Positions 37,535-50,200 of a DNA stretch of 64,000 nucleotides are shown piece by piece. The DNA comes from Colocasia esculenta (lineage: Eukaryota > Streptophyta > Magnoliopsida > Alismatales > Araceae): assembly GCA_014218235.1 (NCBI GenBank), contig CM024758.1, forward strand, positions 104,507,698 to 104,571,697, given 5' to 3'. Made by a program: the position numbers and the translations under genes. Each line of letters begins with the position of its first letter. Within the stretch, counting starts at the first letter, position 1. Under the pieces are notes generated by a model. It did no database searches, was not told the origin of the DNA, and saw nothing but the letters and a program-made list of their open reading frames with translations.

Positions 37535-37713
37535 CACTCTGTCTCCAGCCATGTTCGAAGATAACCAGATAATTTCCGCTGCTTATTCGTCCAGAATGGG
37601 TGTCTCTTTACCTTGATGCCCGCTTTTCATCTCATTCCGCTTTATTCCGCTACATCGTCATTTCATGCCATCTTCGCTCCACTATCGCTCCACTCCCTTG
37701 CAAAACAGGCATC

Positions 37714-37727
37714 AAGGAGGGGCAATC
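37714..37727 (+). other. Polypurine tract of element 3
   Basis: AAGGAGGGGCAATC lies immediately before the 3' LTR start TGTAGACACCC. It is the expected primer for plus-strand DNA. Confidence 0.85.
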
Positions 37728-37788
37728 TGTAGACACCCATTTCTGACCCATAAGTTGAGTCAAATTTCTTGTCATGTCATTGATGTCC
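37728..37788 (+). repeat. 3' LTR of element 3, first 61 bp
   Basis: Identical in layout to the 5' LTR start at 16727. It is interrupted after TGTCC by the nested element and resumes at 60319 with TGCCC. Confidence 0.92.
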
Positions 37789-39186
37789 TGTGGAAATGGA
37801 TTTTGTAGATACATCACAAATTATTTTAAAATTGATAAGGTCTTTTATCATGTGTGTACCCGCGTATTATAAATTCAAGTCCCGTTTAGTGCTAAGTAAG
37901 TCACTATAATGAGAGATGAATTAGTAACCGCAGAGCGCAGGCGTGCCAGTCACCGAAGCGACAACATGTTCTGCCTCCGAGAGTCGAAGGGATTTAGGTC
38001 TATTTGTGCGCCGTCTGACTTCGTCAAACGAAAATGGAGATCGGGTCGGGACCAAGATCCCGCCGTTGCCTAAGCGCAACGACGTTAATTACATCCCTCT
38101 GAGAGGAAAAATCATTGATTAATCGTCAGAATAAATAGTCTTGTGGCCTTTAGCGGAAACATCTGATAAAAGATATGCGCGGAACTGTAAATCTAGTTGC
38201 GCCTAACACGAGACGACCAAAGTGTAAATCGCGATGCATTTTTTTATTTATTTAAAGGGGTTGAATTGAGTCAGCATTATTTGATTTGATTTAATTTTGT
38301 TCTTTTGATCACTTGTATTTTTCCATGTTTGATCTTTTATTGGATTGCATTTTTGGGCTGTTGATCTTTTGGTTTGATTAATTATTATTTTTTTACTGTT
38401 TGATGTGGTATGGAGTTTTATTTGACTTCAAATATCCCTTTTTTTGATTCATTTGGGTTTGAAATTTATTAGGCTTTTGTTCCAGATCAGAATACTTGAC
38501 CCGGAATTATTTGATTTAACTATTTTATTTAAAATTATTTTTATCTTATCTTCCATTAACGTTGGGCTTATTTTGAAGCTATTACTTTTTTGTTGCATTT
38601 ATTTTGGTGTTGTAGAATTTGACTTGAAACTATTCACATCTCTTCATTATTTGATTTAATATGGTATTTTATTTGATTTCAGTTTTCTCTTCATTTAAAC
38701 TTGTTTCTTTTGAGATCGTTTGAATTTAGGATTTATTTATATTTGTTTTCAAAATTATTTGATGTAGTTCCTTCTTCTTCTTCTTTTTTTAAATATCACC
38801 ACGTTATATTGGAGCATCTAATTTTTCTTTTGGATTTCATTTAGCTTCCTCTTATTAACCGCTATATGCTTCCCTTTTTTACGCCCATTGGTTTATTAAA
38901 TGGGAAAGGCACCAGCTGAGGCCTGGGGATGCACATGCATGCACCTGTAGCCACTGAAGCTGAACGGTGGCTATTTTCTTTTTTAAGGTAATATGGCAGG
39001 AGGAGGCTTGAACGGTGGGGATTTAGAAATATGTGTATGGGTAATAAATGAGGAGAGAAGGTGTGTGTAGAATGGGTATGTAGAAATGTGGGTAGATGTG
39101 TGCGTAGAGTATGTTTGTGTAGGTTTGGGGGATTTAAATATTAGTTTTTTTGGTGTATGAATGGTGAGGGTTTAAACAGTGGCGGG

Positions 39187-39644
39187 TAGGGGTGTACACG
39201 ATTCGGTTCGGTTCGGTTTTCTCCATTTTTGGAGGAAATCGAACCGAACCGAATTCAGTTATTGAACCGAACCGAACCCGGTTCGATTCGGTTCAAACCG
39301 AAATCCCAACTGTTCTGCGTTTTAAGGGTTTTTCTGAAATTTTTTAAATTTTTTTGACATTTTTTTTGCCTGTTTTAGGTAAACTTGGCAAAAAGCCAGG
39401 TTTTTGGGTGGTCGCGAGATTCGAACCCGCGACCACCCGGCGCGTGGACGCGCCCTCCACTGCGCCACCCCTTTTTTTTGTTTAATTTTATTATTTATAT
39501 AACTATATATCTATATTCGATTTATTTCAGTTTCCGAGCTCCAAACCAAACCGAACCGTGAGGCTTATGAAACCGAACCGAACCGAACTCAACCGGTCGG
39601 TTCGGTTCGATTTTTCGGTTTGGACCAAATAATGAATACCCCTA
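39187..39644. mobile_element. hAT-type MITE with tRNA-like core
   Basis: Ends TAGGGGTGT and ATACCCCTA with 8-bp duplications GTGGCGGG/GTGACGGG (39179-39186 and 39645-39652). The other LTR lacks it, giving a clean empty site near 57540. Both ends are rich in GGTTCGGTT-type repeats. The middle holds a tRNA-like segment on the minus strand. Confidence 0.88.
39407..39472 (-). other. tRNA-derived segment (Pol III A/B box-like) inside the MITE
   Basis: On the minus strand TGGCGCAGTGG (39457-39467) resembles an A box. GGTTCGAATC (39418-39427) matches a B box 29 nt further on. It looks like a SINE head or captured tRNA fragment, not a functional tRNA gene, since no clean cloverleaf or anticodon arm is evident. 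Confidence 0.5.
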
Positions 39645-39752
39645 GTGACGGGTCTGTGACTTTTGTTTGTGGGAGGATGGGATGAACGGTGGGAGCATGG
39701 GAATGTGTGCAGGTGATTTTATTTGGATTTTTTTTTTAGTGTTGATTTGCTT

Positions 39753-41365
39753 GAACGGTGGCTCCCAGACCCTCCACCGTTCAGTTTATCATTCGCCCAC
39801 ACATGACACACCCCTGATGTTTAAACGGTGGGGAACTATTCATGATGCTTTGGATGCATATCAGCAGAGGCTAAATGGTGGCTTTGTTTGGCATCTCCCC
39901 ATTTTTTCTTGTTATTTGAATGATAAATTATTCCATGATTTCTTTTTATTGTTGTCATTGCTATTATTGTTGCTCTGTCTGTTGCTTTTGTCATGTTAAT
40001 GTCTGATAACATTTTCTTTATCTGTTGTTTCATTGTTTGTGATTTCTGTTCAATTATTATTGTTATTGTTCATATTATTTGCTATTATTATTTTTGTTAT
40101 TTATCTTATTTATTTGTTATCATGCTTGACTCGTCGAACGAGTGGCGTGCGTCGCGCCGACGTTTGTCTCGATTGTACATGCATAGATGTAACACAAACC
40201 ATTAAAATCACGGCTGAAGAAATAAAGTTTAAATTGACGAAAAATCCGGTCGTGTAATCTAACCCGACTTGATGGTAACCGCCCTTACCCACCGTATGTC
40301 AGGGCGGTACCTAGGGACGCTCACCCATAAACCCGAGGCGACGCCCACGGGGCAATGTTCGCCGAACAATGGTGACATAATATTTACTAATGATGCCGGA
40401 TCACAACACAAGTTGTCCGGTGGTTATGCCGGCACAAACACATTCGGAAATTATCACGAAAAAAATCCGACAGCACCTCCCCTTATTCTGCACCTTGGGG
40501 GGGTGTCCGTGACATCCGTCCACCATGATGGAGACGATGCCAACAACAGCGTTGATGCCGGGGCAACAACAACACGGCACACGGCACCGATTCCCGAGGC
40601 GTACCCGAGAGATCGGTATATGCCGACACCGCAAACTGGGGCAAAACCGATAGAATATCGCTCCGGGATTAAATACCATTTCTATTTAACCTTTTCCATA
40701 AAGTACGCTCATGAAATGGTGACCTTGAAGTTCATTGAGTCACTAAAAATCCTGAACGGTGGGGAGGGAAAGGGCCACCGTTCAGGGTCCTTCTTCTCTT
40801 TTAAAGCAGCGCGACAGGGGGGAAGAGAAGCTAAACGGTGGGGGGTGAAGGTGCCACCGTTCAACTTTTCCAATAGCTCAAATATGGAGCGATGGAACCA
40901 GAAAATTGAAGGGCATGAAATCGCAGAGAAACTAGTATTTTGTGGAAGAATTTCTGAGGTTTTGGAACATCATCCCAGGGAAAATTTTAGATGAGGGGAA
41001 AAAGCCCATAAAAGGGAAAAGGGCTGCGGAGAAGGATGTTGAACGGTGGCATTGTGCAGGGCCACCGTTCAAGGCCCCAACATCCGCTCAGGGGAGGAAA
41101 TAACATGGGATTTCAGTATTATTTTTTCCATGTAAAACCATTGTTTCACAAAAACATTCGAGGAACATAGAATAACATTTTCTTTGATAAGATTTAAATA
41201 AATACAAGAAATGTTCAATGAAGGCACGGCTGAAGCACATCACATATGAGGGGTGAGAGCTCAGCAGTGAAACATTTGAGGTAAACGGTGGCTTCAAATT
41301 GAGATAGCCAGGCAACGCAACGGGGGAAGAGGGCTGAACGGTGGCACTAAGCAGGGCCACCGTTC
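39753..41365. promoter_or_regulatory. Class-3 dyads in the left LTR of the gag-only element
   Basis: Five full pairs GAACGGTGG (or AAACGGTGG)-12 nt-CCACCGTTC at 39753, 40754, 40833, 41041 and 41336, with isolated half-sites between. The counterparts in the right LTR are near 57641, 58637, 58715, 58919 and 59208, some mutated. Confidence 0.7.
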
Positions 41366-42455
41366 AGGATCTAAACGTTTAAACATGAAGCGATGAAAAC
41401 CTTGAAAATTTTGGAAGTATTCCCTGAGCAAAACCAGTGTCCTATGGACATTTCAGACTAGGAAATAAATAAAAAACAATCTGAGAATTCAAACAGTGGA
41501 ATATTCGTTTAAACATAGATGTCAATCCTCATATGAGTGATAAGGATTGAGTACTTGAACAAAGGGGTGGTGAGCCACTGTTCTGGGACGCCCCTCCATA
41601 CCTGGAACATGACACACTCAGCGAATAGAAATGGGGGGGGTGCCCAATGAGAAATATCTGAGTCGGTTCTAAAGGAAAAGAAGAGCCCAGACATATTCAT
41701 CGCTGTGAGATCTTTTGCAGGCCAAAACAAGGTATGGGAACGCCCGGTTGGCTGCTTGCAGAGATCCTCATAGTGCAAACCTCAAGGGAAACAGACCAGG
41801 AGGGTAAGGGACGAGGCAATGTGGCTTACATGGTCATCCACAGTATCGAATGCCATATACCGCCCCTTTGATACCTTGCAAACACCAATCCATGCATGAA
41901 CAATAAAAAAAAAGAAGTAGGAGAGAAAGAAACCAGCACACAATTCAATAATTCATGTGAGGAATAATCTTGTATCAACTCATCTAACAAGAAAGTACAG
42001 GAGAAAGGAAAAAGAAAACAACAACAAGTAATAGGGGAGGGAAATTGCTTGGAAACCCGACCCCTTTTCCCTCTGCTCTCTTCCCTTCTTAAGCACTCTT
42101 CCCACAGTTCCCTTGTACAGAGAACAGATTTGGTCGCCCTCCTTTTTCCCCTCTTCTGGATCATTCCTAGGCTGCAAACAAGAACTCCCCAACGCCGCAG
42201 AAAGCTTCTGCTCCCCTCCTGTTGCTGCTGGCCTCAATGTGATCTCTCCCTCCTTTTTTTTCCTAGGAAAAGGAGCTTTTAAGGGGCCTCTTTTGAGGGC
42301 TGAGGTGGCAAAGGCCCCTCCTCAACATAGCCCCTCCTTTTCTCACATATTACCTCATGTGCCATTATCTTGTTTTGGTAGCCGTATGAGGCTGCTCCCA
42401 TCTCCTTGGGCTGCCAGCCCAATAGTGACATGTGGGCCTAAAATAGGTGCAGACA

Positions 42456-42469
42456 AATGCCCCCCACCT
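42456..42469 (-). other. Polypurine tract of the gag-only element
   Basis: The minus strand reads AGGTGGGGGGCATT directly before the LTR start TGTCTGCACC. It fixes the sense of the element as minus. Confidence 0.8.
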
Positions 42470-42923
42470 GGGGATGGTGCAAGCGAGGAACGAGCGGAGC
42501 ACCGTTCGCAGGTGTACCCCTCGTAGCCCGATTTGAACTCGTCTTGTATTTTGTTGTCGTTCATCCTCATGAATGTCGATCTCTTGTTGTTCCGTTGTCT
42601 GGTACTATTTAGTGGTCTATTGTCTCACAACCGTACTGGTGGTCTTCTGACGTATTACCATGCCGGTGGTTTCATCAGTATTGACATAATCATCTTGAGA
42701 TTGACAGTCAATAAGAATTGTTGTGACAACATCTTCTGAAGTCTGCGAGTTCACTGGATTAACAACAACTGAATCAGTGAGGATTGCTGGACTGGAGGCT
42801 TTTCCAACTGGCAAAAGCGTTGGGCCGGCGGCAATCCTGAGCTGGTGGAAGCACGGAACTGACGGCCTTCTTAATTCGGTGGAAGCCATGTACTGGAAAC
42901 TTCTTCGAATTGCAGAGATTCTT

Positions 42924-43115
42924 GGCCCGGTGGGACGTCTTTGAAGGCAGGATTTTTTGAATCGGAATCCCCCTTAAATCGACGAGATCCCTAAATTAGT
43001 GGCCTCTTTCAGTTGACAAGGCCCGGTGGGACGTCTTTGAAGGCAGGATTTTTTGAATCGGAATCCCCCTTAAATCGACGAGATCCCTAAATTAGTGGCC
43101 TCTTTCAGTTGACAA
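42924..43115. repeat. 96-bp perfect tandem duplication
   Basis: The unit starting GGCCCGGTGGGACG at 42924 is repeated without a visible difference from 43020. No coding content. Confidence 0.85.
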
Positions 43116-43767
43116 GGCCATGTGAACTGGTGATCTTCATGGGTAAGCCATCCATTGTATTATGTTGGCCTGTTGAGTGAGTTGATAGGACACGCTAGCT
43201 TGCTATATGATCCGATAGCTCCTTCTGGATTTAGTAACTGACCATAATGCTTCCTTTCTTCTAAGTTGTCTTGTCGATCGCTTGCCTCGAAAACGCAATA
43301 ATCTGATCTCGAAATAATGCTGAGGCCTTAACATGAGGGTATAGACTGCTTCCACGCCGTTGTCGCTGACTGTGGTGACCTAACCGTCGCCTTGGGGGTC
43401 CTATAACCCTTATCAGTGCCGCTTCGCTAGCAGTTGGATTAATGAACCCTTGTCTTCCTTTTTGACTTTTCTTCTGTTCATCTGTCGATCGACTTAGTCA
43501 TTCGCCGGCATTTTCTTCATCGGGTGTCAACAGATTCAGCCAGAGTGTATCATGTGTCGACCCCCGCAATTTAGTCATTTGTCGACACCATCATGTACTG
43601 ACACCTACTTTTCTGGGTATCTACCAACTTTTGGCTGGTATGGAGATGAGCTTCGACTGGCAAGTAGAACTTCTGTCGGGATTTCCTTTCTGAAGACTTG
43701 AAATCTGCTTGTCTTTAGCATCTGTCTTTGATGATTTTCTTTTATTTTATTTTCACATTATCGAATT

Positions 43768-44530
43768 GAGCGCCCTTTCGGGTTTTCACCCAACTCGACC
43801 CCCTCTTGCTTTTGCCTACGCGCCCTTTCGGATTTTCACGTAGCGGGGTACCCAATTTTGCCCATGGCGCCCTTTCGGGTTTTCGCCATGACCGGGTTCT
43901 AACTCTTTTTACCCTTGTCCAGGGGAAAGATAGACAAGTCCAGCGAGGCATCTCTATTTTTAAGCCTCTTTTGCTTGTTTTTTTTTGCATACATATATAT
44001 ATATTATAAAGAGAGATTCATGAGTGGAATAGAACTCAACCACCCATCATACCATGATGTTGGTAGATGGTGTGAGGTTATTTGGGTCGATTGCAAAACA
44101 TCAACCTGGAAAACCTATGTGCTGGTTTCAACAGGGATTATAAAGGTAAACCTCTACTGGCCAGCCAAGGCAAGAAGTCAAGGCTGGACTTTATTTGGAA
44201 GTTTGAAAAAGTGGTGGTTATCTAAACCTAGGGTTCTAGAGAGGCATAAACGACAAAAGATAGCTTGACAAGAAAGTTCATTTCTAGATTTAGGGAAAGC
44301 ATAACAAAAAGAAGGTTCACTTGGGGGAGTAGAGATAGAACTCCCCTTCTTGCAACTTTTGACACACATTTTTTTTTAACCACATTACTGACCCAAGCGC
44401 CCTTTCGGGTTTTCGTCGAAGTCAGCCCCTTCTTGCTTTTGCCCATGTGCCCTTTCGGGTTTTCACGTGGTAGGGTTCCTGATTTTTCCCACGACGCCCT
44501 TTCGGGTTTTCATCGTAGTCGGGTTCTTCT
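43768..44530. repeat. Six hairpins with a conserved CCCTTTCGGG loop, in two triads
   Basis: The 16-mer GCCCTTTCGGGTTTTC (or one mismatch) occurs at 43772, 43822, 43869, 44399, 44449 and 44496. The spacing is 50 and 47 in both triads, so the triad is duplicated at about 627 bp. Outer arms pair and change together in several copies (CTACG/CGTAG, CATGGC/GCCATG, CCATGT/ACGTGG, ACGA/TCGT). Confidence 0.7.
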
Positions 44531-44668
44531 TGTCCTTTTTACCCCAACTCGGCAATAAAATCCGAGTAGGTCCGACGGGCATCTCTATTTTTAGCCCCTT
44601 CATTCATCATTTTTTTGAGACTTTTGACACGAGTGTCAAAGTTATTAACACCTACTTCATGACCTGCG

Positions 44669-45650
44669 GATTACTCCATTGGCCTGGTTTTATCTTCAAG
44701 TGGCGTCAGTTGTGTTGATGCTATCAGCTTCAAGACCCACGAATGACTTCATCGGCTTGGTTTCATCCTCAGGTGACACCGGTTGTGTTGACATCATCAG
44801 CTTCAAGACCTACGGGAAACTCCGTCGGCCTGGTTTCATTTTCAGGTGACGCCAGTTGTGTTGACGCCATCAGCTTCAGGACCTGCGAATAACTCCGTTG
44901 GCCTGGTTTCATATTCAGGTGACGCCAGTTGTGTTGACGCCATCAGATTCAATACCCACGAATAACTCCGTTGGCCTGGTTTCATATTCAGGTGACGCCA
45001 GTTGTGTTGACGCCATCAGCTTCAAGACCCACGAACAACTTCATTGGTCTGGTTTCATATTCAGGTGACGTCAGTTGTGTTGACGCCATCAGCTTCAAGA
45101 CCCACGAACAACTTCGTTGGTCTGGTTTCATATTCAGGTGACGCCAGTTGTGTTGACGCCATCAGCTTCAAGACCTCGTCGGCCTGGTTTCATATTCAGG
45201 TGACGCCAGTTGTGTTGACGCCATCAGCTTCAAGAGCCACGAATAACTCCGTTGGCTTGGTTTCATATTCAGGTGACGCCAGTTGTGTTGACGCCATCAG
45301 CTTCAAGACCCACGAACAACTTCGTTGGTCTGGTTTCATATTCAGGTGACGCCAGTTGTGTCGACGCCATCAGCTTCAAGACCCACGAACAACTTCGTTG
45401 GTCTGGTTTCATATTCAGGTGACGTCAGTTGTGTTGATGCCATCAGCTTCAAGACCTGCGTATAACTCCGTTGGCCTGGTTTCATCTTCTGGGGACGTCA
45501 GTTGTATTGACACCATCAGCTTCAAGACCTACAGACAACTCTGTTGGCCTGGTTTCATCTTCAAATGACGTCAGTTGTGTTGACGCCATCAGCTTCAAGA
45601 CCCACGAATAACTCCGTTGGCCTGGTTTCATCTCTTGGTGTTAGAATTAG
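44669..45650. repeat. 73-bp tandem array, about 13 units
   Basis: Units beginning GGCCTGGTTTCAT recur every 73 bp (for example 44900 and 44973) with scattered substitutions and one shortened unit near 45180. Each holds two direct TGACGCCA words 7 nt apart. The open plus-strand frames here are by-products of the repeat. Confidence 0.9.
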
Positions 45651-45754
45651 TGACCTGCAATGAATTGGAGTGGCCAACAATCAGGGGCAATCTATTTGGA
45701 GGTATAAGGTCAGAAACCTTTTCTTTTTAATGATCGGAAAATGCCGATTTGAAA

Positions 45755-46610
45755 AATGAGTTTGAACTCATGAAGGCATGGAAGCTCGATTTGAAATTGT
45801 GAAGACGTGAAAGTCCGATTTGAAATCATGAGGGCGTGGAAGCCCGATTTTGAAAGATGTGGGCACAAAGGCCCAGTTTGAAATCATGGGGGCAGAGGAG
45901 CCCGATTTGAAATTGTGAGGACGTGAAAGTCAGATTTGAAATCATGAGGGCGTGGAAGCCCGATTTTGAAAGATGTGGGCACAAAGGCCCAGTTTGAAAA
46001 TATGAAGGCGTGGAAGCCTGATTTTGAATTTGTGAGGACACGAAGGTCCAATTTGAAAGTACGAATTGGAGTTTTGAAATATGGGCTTCAACACATGGCT
46101 GACAAATATGAATTTTAAGACATGATTGTCAAATTGTCAATTTTGAAATATGAGTGCTTTTGAAATCATGAGCAGCAAGCTTGCCAATTTTAAAATATGA
46201 GTTTTGAAAACAGGGTTGGCAAGTCGCCACTTTTGAAATATGAGTTCTTTTAAAATTATGAGCGGCAAGTTTGCCAATTTTAAAACATGAGTTTTAAAAA
46301 CATGATCGGTGCATTGCCACTTTTCAAAATATGAGTCTTTTGAAATCATGGAGAACAAGTTTGCCGGTTTTAAAATATGAGTTTTTTTTTTTTGAAAACA
46401 TGATTGGCGAGACGCCACTTTTGAAATGTGAAAATTTTGAAATCATGAATGACAAGCTTTCCAATTTTAAAATATGGGCTTTGAAAATATGATTGGTGAG
46501 TCGTCACCCCTTTTTTTTGAAATATGAATTTTTGAAATCATGAATGGTAAGCCTGTCGATTTAAAACATAGGTTTTGAAAACATGATTGACAATTTGCCA
46601 ATTTTTTAAT
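45755..46610. repeat. Degenerate array of mini inverted repeats with covarying arms
   Basis: The first half has units of about 31 bp (TTTGAAATCATGAGGGC...) with 4-bp arms around a 6-nt loop: GGGC/GCCC, AGGC/GCCT, GGAC/GTCC. The second half (46140-46610) alternates GGCAAGTTTGCC-type and GGCGAGACGCC-type palindromes within TTTTGAAATATGAG spacers. Confidence 0.75.
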
Positions 46611-47296
46611 GCAAATGATGCCTAAATAAGGATAAATCCTTCGGCAGCTTTGTTAGGGGTCCGGAAAAAGAATATGTACTGAAATCCGATGAGAAACCCC
46701 ATGCGTGAATATAGACATAAGCGGTGAAAGCCCTGGTGCGATATGATTATGTGGGCTCATATCATCGCCCTACAGAAAACACGCAATTTTGTTGAGGTAT
46801 TATTTGTCTCAGAACCATAGTCCGACTAGCGGTATGGCTGGCCTCTTTTTTTTTTTTTTGCTGCTCGTCATCGACAATAATACCTCAGGTGGCCCTAAAA
46901 GAGCCAGTCGAGACCACTTCAATGATCGGGTCTCATGCTGGGTGGTCGGTGTGACTACCCCAGCAAGATGCTTCCTTTATTCTTTTTTTATCATTTTTTT
47001 ACTCATTTTTTAACTTTTTTTTGTCATTCTTTCTTTTCTTTCTTTTGGAATGAACATTTACATACATGGACGTTACATTTGTGATCAACACATGTCCCTA
47101 GAGTAACTCATTTTCGGTGAGCTGGTTCTTGCTTGCTTGCTTGTGATGGGCCGAAGCTCTTGAAGTTCCCCCAGGGTGCACGAGCTTCATCTGTGCATCG
47201 AGCTTCTTGAATTTCTTATGTTTTTTTTAGCTCGTATATCATAGCGTGCATCTGCCCCCACATTGGCTGGTGCAAGTTGTCGTATGTTTTTCCTTT
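46611..47296. other. Non-coding stretch between repeats and gag
   Basis: T-rich stretches and no recognisable domain. It lies downstream of the gag stop in the sense of the element. Confidence 0.5.
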
Positions 47297-50200
47297 CTAT
47301 TGCATTGGAGCCCCATGAGATCGCGGTGGGTACACCCTGTACTCGCCCACTTGCAGCTCTCCTTTTCTTATCAAGGACTCAATTTGATCTTTGAGGACAT
47401 AGCAATCTTCTGTAACATGCCCCGGCAGTTGATGATATATGCAGAACCGAGGGTCATCTTTCTTCCTAATATCTTCCAACTTTTTAGGCTCCAGTCGAAC
47501 GATTTTGTTGTGTCGCTGCGCCCATTCAAAAAGAACCAGTGTCTTATCTTTTGGGAAGGAGTAAGGCTTTTGCATCTTCTCTTTTAGTGGAATTATTTTC
47601 CTTCGCCTCGACAATTTGTCAAGTGAGGAACTGGCTTCCCCTTCAGCAGCTTCTAGAATCTGAACATGCCTCTTCCTCTGGCCAGCAGTATCAGGAGAAG
47701 AGTACTTGGTGAGGAATGCCTCAATATCAGTGGCAACATTGTTTAGCCGATCGAACGTTCTGATATCGATGCCGCCCATTCTATCTAGAATCTCTTTTTG
47801 CAAGTTGTTCTTGCATATATTGACAGCATCTTCTTCGCATAGTGGTTGTTTGCATTTCCTACAAAAGTTCATCCACTATCGGATGTAGTCTCGGGCTGGC
47901 TCCCCACCTCCCTGAGAAATGGCATGTAATTTAGTCGCCGAGATTGCTTCCTCAGCCATATAGGGGCCTGCTTCAAGTACTCCCTGTCTGCCTAGTCTTT
48001 CTGCCATGGGCTTGACAGGGCGGTTTGAATATGTGCACCTACTTGATAAGGACCTACAAACTGTCGGCCCACAGGTCACATTTCTCATTGCCTCGGTATA
48101 GTGCAAATCATGAACCCCAGGACATGGAGCTAGACGACCATGAAGTGTAGCAGTAATGCTATCACTCATCCCTGTAAACTTCATCAAGCTGTTCATCAGT
48201 GCTGGATCTGCCAAACTTGGGCGGATATGGGCCGGTTGCATGGACACCCTCTCCACTTGTGGCTCTAGGGCAAACTCTTGGCCTATTATTGAATGGACCT
48301 CCGGCTGCTCTGGAGTCATTTGACATAGATGTGTGATCGAGATGCCCCTAGTGTGGGCTGGCATCGACTGCGACACTGTTGGCAGAGTTTGGGATGGATT
48401 GATGTCGCTTTGCAATGCATCGACCAAGCCTTCCATTTCTTTTGATGCCAAGATATATGCCTCTTTTTCTTGAATATGCTTTCTCAGCATTTCAATCTCC
48501 AGTTGATATTTTTGTGACTGAGCTACCATGGCAGGATTATTGATGGGATTGCTTGGATCAGGGTCAATCCTTTCTTGTGCCATTTGAGGTGCATGGGATG
48601 ACTTAGACTGCTCCCTTAATGCCAGGAACTCAACAAAAGATGGTATTTTGCCCCCAGCTTCTTGATTCTCGTACACCTTCAGTGGAGGCGGAGCTTGCAT
48701 ACCTTGGATTTCTGGCTCCGAGATCTTATGAGATGCTTCTCCTCTGAGGATAATGGTGTGATTCGTCAGAGGTAGTTTCTCCCACCTTCTTCTAGATCTT
48801 GTTATAGACTCAGGGTTCGACGATTCAGTCTGATTTACCCCATTGGAATTATTGTTGATCTCTTCCCCCTCACCATGTTTGGTCATATCTGGCAGGGATG
48901 ATATAGTGTTGCAGGAAAGAGTAGCAACCATTTTCTCTTTCTCCCTCTTGGGTCTTCTCTTTTTCCTTTCATGCTCTGTTGGTACTTGCCCCCAGAGCAG
49001 TTCTTCTTGGGGTTGAGATATTTCTTGTTTAGCTGCCTCTTCTAACTTCACCGTTTCTAGCTCCTCCCATGGTACATATTCTTGTAGTTGAACAGGATGC
49101 CTTTCAGGTTGCTCATATTTATCTGACTCATCTATTAATGCTTGCAACTATTCGAGTGATGGGATGCCCCCTCTGTATAATGGTAGAGGTGTCTGCCGCC
49201 TTCTGTTACTAGTATTTCTCATAGAGATCACTCGGGGCTTTGCCAGATGATATACTGGAGTGACAGTTGGTGGAGATGGCTGAAGTATCGTCCCTCGAAC
49301 GTGCATCTGTGGAGTAGGCTGTTTAAACGGCTTCCTCATTCCCTTCTGAGGCACCTTCTTCCAACTCTCTTGATTTCTAGCAGGGGCCAGAATGCAATGT
49401 TCATAACTCATCTGCATACTAGCTTCAGAAATTTCTTCTGGTAGTTGTTGGTATAGTGATACCATATTAGCAGTTGGCTTCCGGACATGGGCTTCATGTG
49501 GTTGAGGTGGATTCACTTTATATTCACCCATCTGCAGCTCCCCTTTCTTGATTAAAGACTCCATGATGTCTTTGAACACATAACAATCCTCTATGCTATG
49601 TCCCAAGACTTGGTGGTACGGACAGAATAGAGGATCATCACTCTTTCCCGATTCCTCAAGTCTTTTGGGTGTTGGAAATGTAATTCTATTGTAATGAGTG
49701 GCCCATTCAAACAATGTTTTTGTTTTGTCCTTTGGGAAAGAGTATGGCTTCCTAACCTTGTCTTGGAGAAGCCTATTCCTCCTTGGAGTTTTAGGATTGG
49801 TGCCGGAAGACCCAACTACAGCTTTGCCCCCATCCCTCTGCTGTTCAAAGGTCTTTAGATCGACATTGTTCACCTCCTTTCCAGTGAGCTTTCTATTGGC
49901 TGGCTTGTCCTTTTGTTCCATGGATGTATTGCTGGAATACCCTATCATGAAGGCTTCAATTTCTGCTACCACATTGTTCAGCCTGTCGAATGACCGAATT
50001 TCCATCCCGATCATTCTTTCCAATAATTCTCTCTTCAGGTTCTGTTTGAAAATTTGCACCGCATCTTCTTGGTGAGGAGGGCGCTTGCATCTCATACTAA
50101 GGTCCCTCCACCGTTGGATATAATCCTGGGCTGGTTCATTGGCTCTTTGTTTTGTTTCATAGAGTTTGGCAGCTGTAACCTCCCTTTCTGCAATGTAAAA

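Larger units (their letters stand above)
37789..42455 (-). repeat. 3' LTR (in minus sense) of the gag-only element
   Basis: On the plus strand it runs TGTGGAAATGG...GGTGCAGACA. It is 4,667 bp long, including a 458-bp hAT MITE plus its 8-bp target duplication that are absent from the other LTR. It contains class-3 dyads and isolated half-sites between 38955 and 41365. A TATTTAAT on the minus strand near 40670 could be the promoter. Confidence 0.92.

Noticed and set aside
39407..39472. Functional tRNA gene
   Set aside because: A- and B-box-like words exist, but no credible cloverleaf or anticodon arm; it lies within a MITE.
44669..45570. Repetitive plus-strand proteins over the 73-bp array
   Set aside because: Open frames come from repeat units without stops; no domain or start context.
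44669..45650. CRISPR-like regular array
   Set aside because: Whole 73-bp units are repeated without unique spacers, and the context is a plant retroelement; it is an ordinary tandem repeat.
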